The notes under the pieces: model-generated
Databases searched by the model: none
Told to the model about the DNA's origin: nothing
What the model saw: only the letters and a program-made list of their open reading frames with translations
In this document: one piece after another, positions 5,253-6,085 of the stretch
How the letters are laid out: every line of letters starts with the position of its first letter
Numbering within the stretch: the stretch's first letter is position 1
Program-made: the position numbers and the translations under genes
Assembly: GCA_023410885.1 (NCBI GenBank)
Contig: JAEYPI010000085.1
Coordinates: 1-6,085, forward strand
Direction of reading: 5' to 3'
Length of the DNA stretch: 6,085 bases
DNA from: Bacillota bacterium
GTDB lineage: Bacteria > Bacillota > Clostridia > DSM-8532

Positions 5253-5293
5253 AGGACTTTTGTCCTCCCAATTTTGTGGCTTGCCCAAAGCCA
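5253..5293. repeat. Two consecutive small hairpins before the SLH gene
   Basis: AGGAC-TTTT-GTCCT (5253-5266) is a 5-bp stem with a 4-nt loop. TGGCTT (5277-5282) pairs with AAGCCA (5288-5293) around a 5-nt loop. With the long stem just upstream they make a row of three hairpins in about 100 nt. No known riboswitch consensus was recognised. Confidence 0.4.
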
Positions 5294-5309
5294 TAAAATA
5301 AGGCATAAT
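5281..5309 (+). promoter_or_regulatory. Candidate sigma-A promoter for the SLH-domain gene
   Basis: TTGCCC (5281-5286) and CATAAT (5304-5309) are separated by 17 nt; they match 4 and 5 of 6 consensus bases. Transcription would start near 5316, giving a leader of about 26 nt. The -35 box lies within the last hairpin, so if this is the real promoter the hairpins are not in the SLH mRNA. Confidence 0.35.
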
Positions 5310-5341
5310 AGAAATAACCATAATTTGGGATTGAGGGCGGT

Positions 5342-6085
5342 ATGAGAAAAGCAAAAGCATTGGTGGTTTTACTTTTGATAGCAAGCACTTTAGTTATCGC
5401 GATGCCAAAAGCCATGGCTGCACCGGTTTACCGACATGAGCCCGAAGCTTGGCAGCTTCACCGGTTAGGGCTTTATGCAGGCGCTTCTCTGAATAGCTTT
5501 AATCCGGATTTGGGGGCAATCCTTGACCGTCAGGTGGGGATCACGCTTCTTTTGAATTTCTTTGGCCTACGAGCCGATGTAGAGTCCCTTTCAATAACCG
5601 AAGTCAATCAGATACTGAATGCCTACTCTGATCAATCGACTGTTTCAAGCTGGGCGCGCCCCTACATGGCCTATGCGGTCAAAATGGGTATTGTTATGGG
5701 AACCTCAAACACCACACTAAGTCCCTTTCAGCCCTTGGATGGCATGTCCTTCGCCGCTATGATTTTAAGACGTCTGGGTTACACGGTCAGTCGGGAGGTC
5801 TTTCTGGAATCCATTAATACCCTCTATAAAAAGGGTGGTCTTAATTTCTCAGAAGTCGCAGGCTTCAACAAAGCACCCTTTTTAAAAAACGATGCTGTCG
5901 GCATGGTGTATACCTCTCTGTATGCCCAGTGTTCGGACGGAACGATGCTTCTTGAAAAATTGGTCCTTTCCGGAGCGGTACCGGCGCAAAAGGCTGTCGC
6001 ATTAAAGCTAGCCCGCTATACCGGTCCCGATGGTATAGAAGTCATCAAGCCTATTTCTCAAACCATTCCAAGGCCGACCCTCTAC
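5342..6085 (+). CDS. Secreted SLH-domain (S-layer homology) protein, N-terminal part
   Basis: An open frame of 248 codons begins at ATG 5342 and runs off the window end; GAGGGCGG at 5333-5340 is the Shine-Dalgarno. The N-terminus is a signal peptide: MRKAK, a hydrophobic stretch (about residues 6-21), then a likely cleavage site after AMA (26). The mature part has SLH-like repeats that normally attach surface proteins to pyruvylated cell-wall polymers. Repeat 1 (about 36-75) has LHRLGLYAGA, SFNPD and NFFG. Repeat 2 (about 97-147) has the stronger YMAYAVKMGIVMGT, LSPFQPLDG and MILRRLGY. A more diverged third follows (about 180-214), with DAVGMVYTSLYA and LLEKLVLSGAVP. The usual acidic T/S-R-x-E signature is poorly kept (LDRQ in repeat 1, LDGM in repeat 2), so wall binding may be altered. 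The effector domain, if any, lies beyond the window, so the function is unknown. Confidence 0.8.
   Translation, partial: MRKAKALVVLLLIASTLVIAMPKAMAAPVYRHEPEAWQLHRLGLYAGASLNSFNPDLGAILDRQVGITLLLNFFGLRADVESLSITEVNQILNAYSDQSTVSSWARPYMAYAVKMGIVMGTSNTTLSPFQPLDGMSFAAMILRRLGYTVSREVFLESINTLYKKGGLNFSEVAGFNKAPFLKNDAVGMVYTSLYAQCSDGTMLLEKLVLSGAVPAQKAVALKLARYTGPDGIEVIKPISQTIPRPTLY

Noticed and set aside
5124..5341. c-di-GMP, preQ1 or other known riboswitch before the SLH gene
   Set aside because: None of the conserved core strings of these classes could be found on the + strand; only unassigned hairpins are present.

Overview
The window looks like chromosomal DNA from a low-to-mid GC Firmicute of the class Clostridia. 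A Desulfitobacterium/Desulfosporosinus-like (Peptococcaceae-type) relative is my best guess, not a demonstrated identity. The signs are purine-rich Shine-Dalgarno sequences before nearly every gene, a consensus-like sigma-A promoter, a probable TTG start, half-length (single-RCK) TrkA proteins in tandem, an FCD-type GntR regulator and an exported protein with S-layer homology (SLH) repeats. All supported genes are on the + strand.

Region 1 (1-2405) is a compact run of four genes: the C-terminal end of NADP-type isocitrate dehydrogenase, two consecutive TrkA-like K+ channel regulatory subunits, and a Cof-type HAD phosphatase. Gaps are only 10-29 nt and the run is closed by a very stable GC-rich hairpin at 2364-2405, so it is probably one transcription unit. 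No TrkH/KtrB membrane subunit is present.

Region 2 (2406-3056) has no intact gene. It holds a short, apparently decayed C-terminal remnant of a subtilisin-like (S8) protease (2496-2732), then an AT-rich stretch that becomes the control region of the next operon. That control region has a TTGACT-17-TACAAT promoter whose -10 box lies inside the perfect palindrome ATTGTATACAAT, a second palindrome in the spacer, and a CodY-box-like inverted repeat just upstream.

Region 3 (3057-5123) is a two-gene operon: a FadR-subfamily GntR regulator and a Si-type citrate synthase with all expected catalytic residues. The GntR protein probably controls its own promoter and hence citrate synthase. With isocitrate dehydrogenase upstream, the locus carries two of the three enzymes leading from acetyl-CoA and oxaloacetate to 2-oxoglutarate; aconitase is not in the window.

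Region 4 (5124-6085) starts with a 218-nt intergenic stretch rich in hairpins, including a long imperfect stem-loop. It is followed by the start of a secreted SLH-domain protein that runs off the window end.

I see no CRISPR array, tRNA, rRNA, insertion sequence or clearly new multi-gene system. The most rewarding items are the promoter/operator architecture before gntR, the asymmetric TrkA pair and the structured 5197-5293 element.
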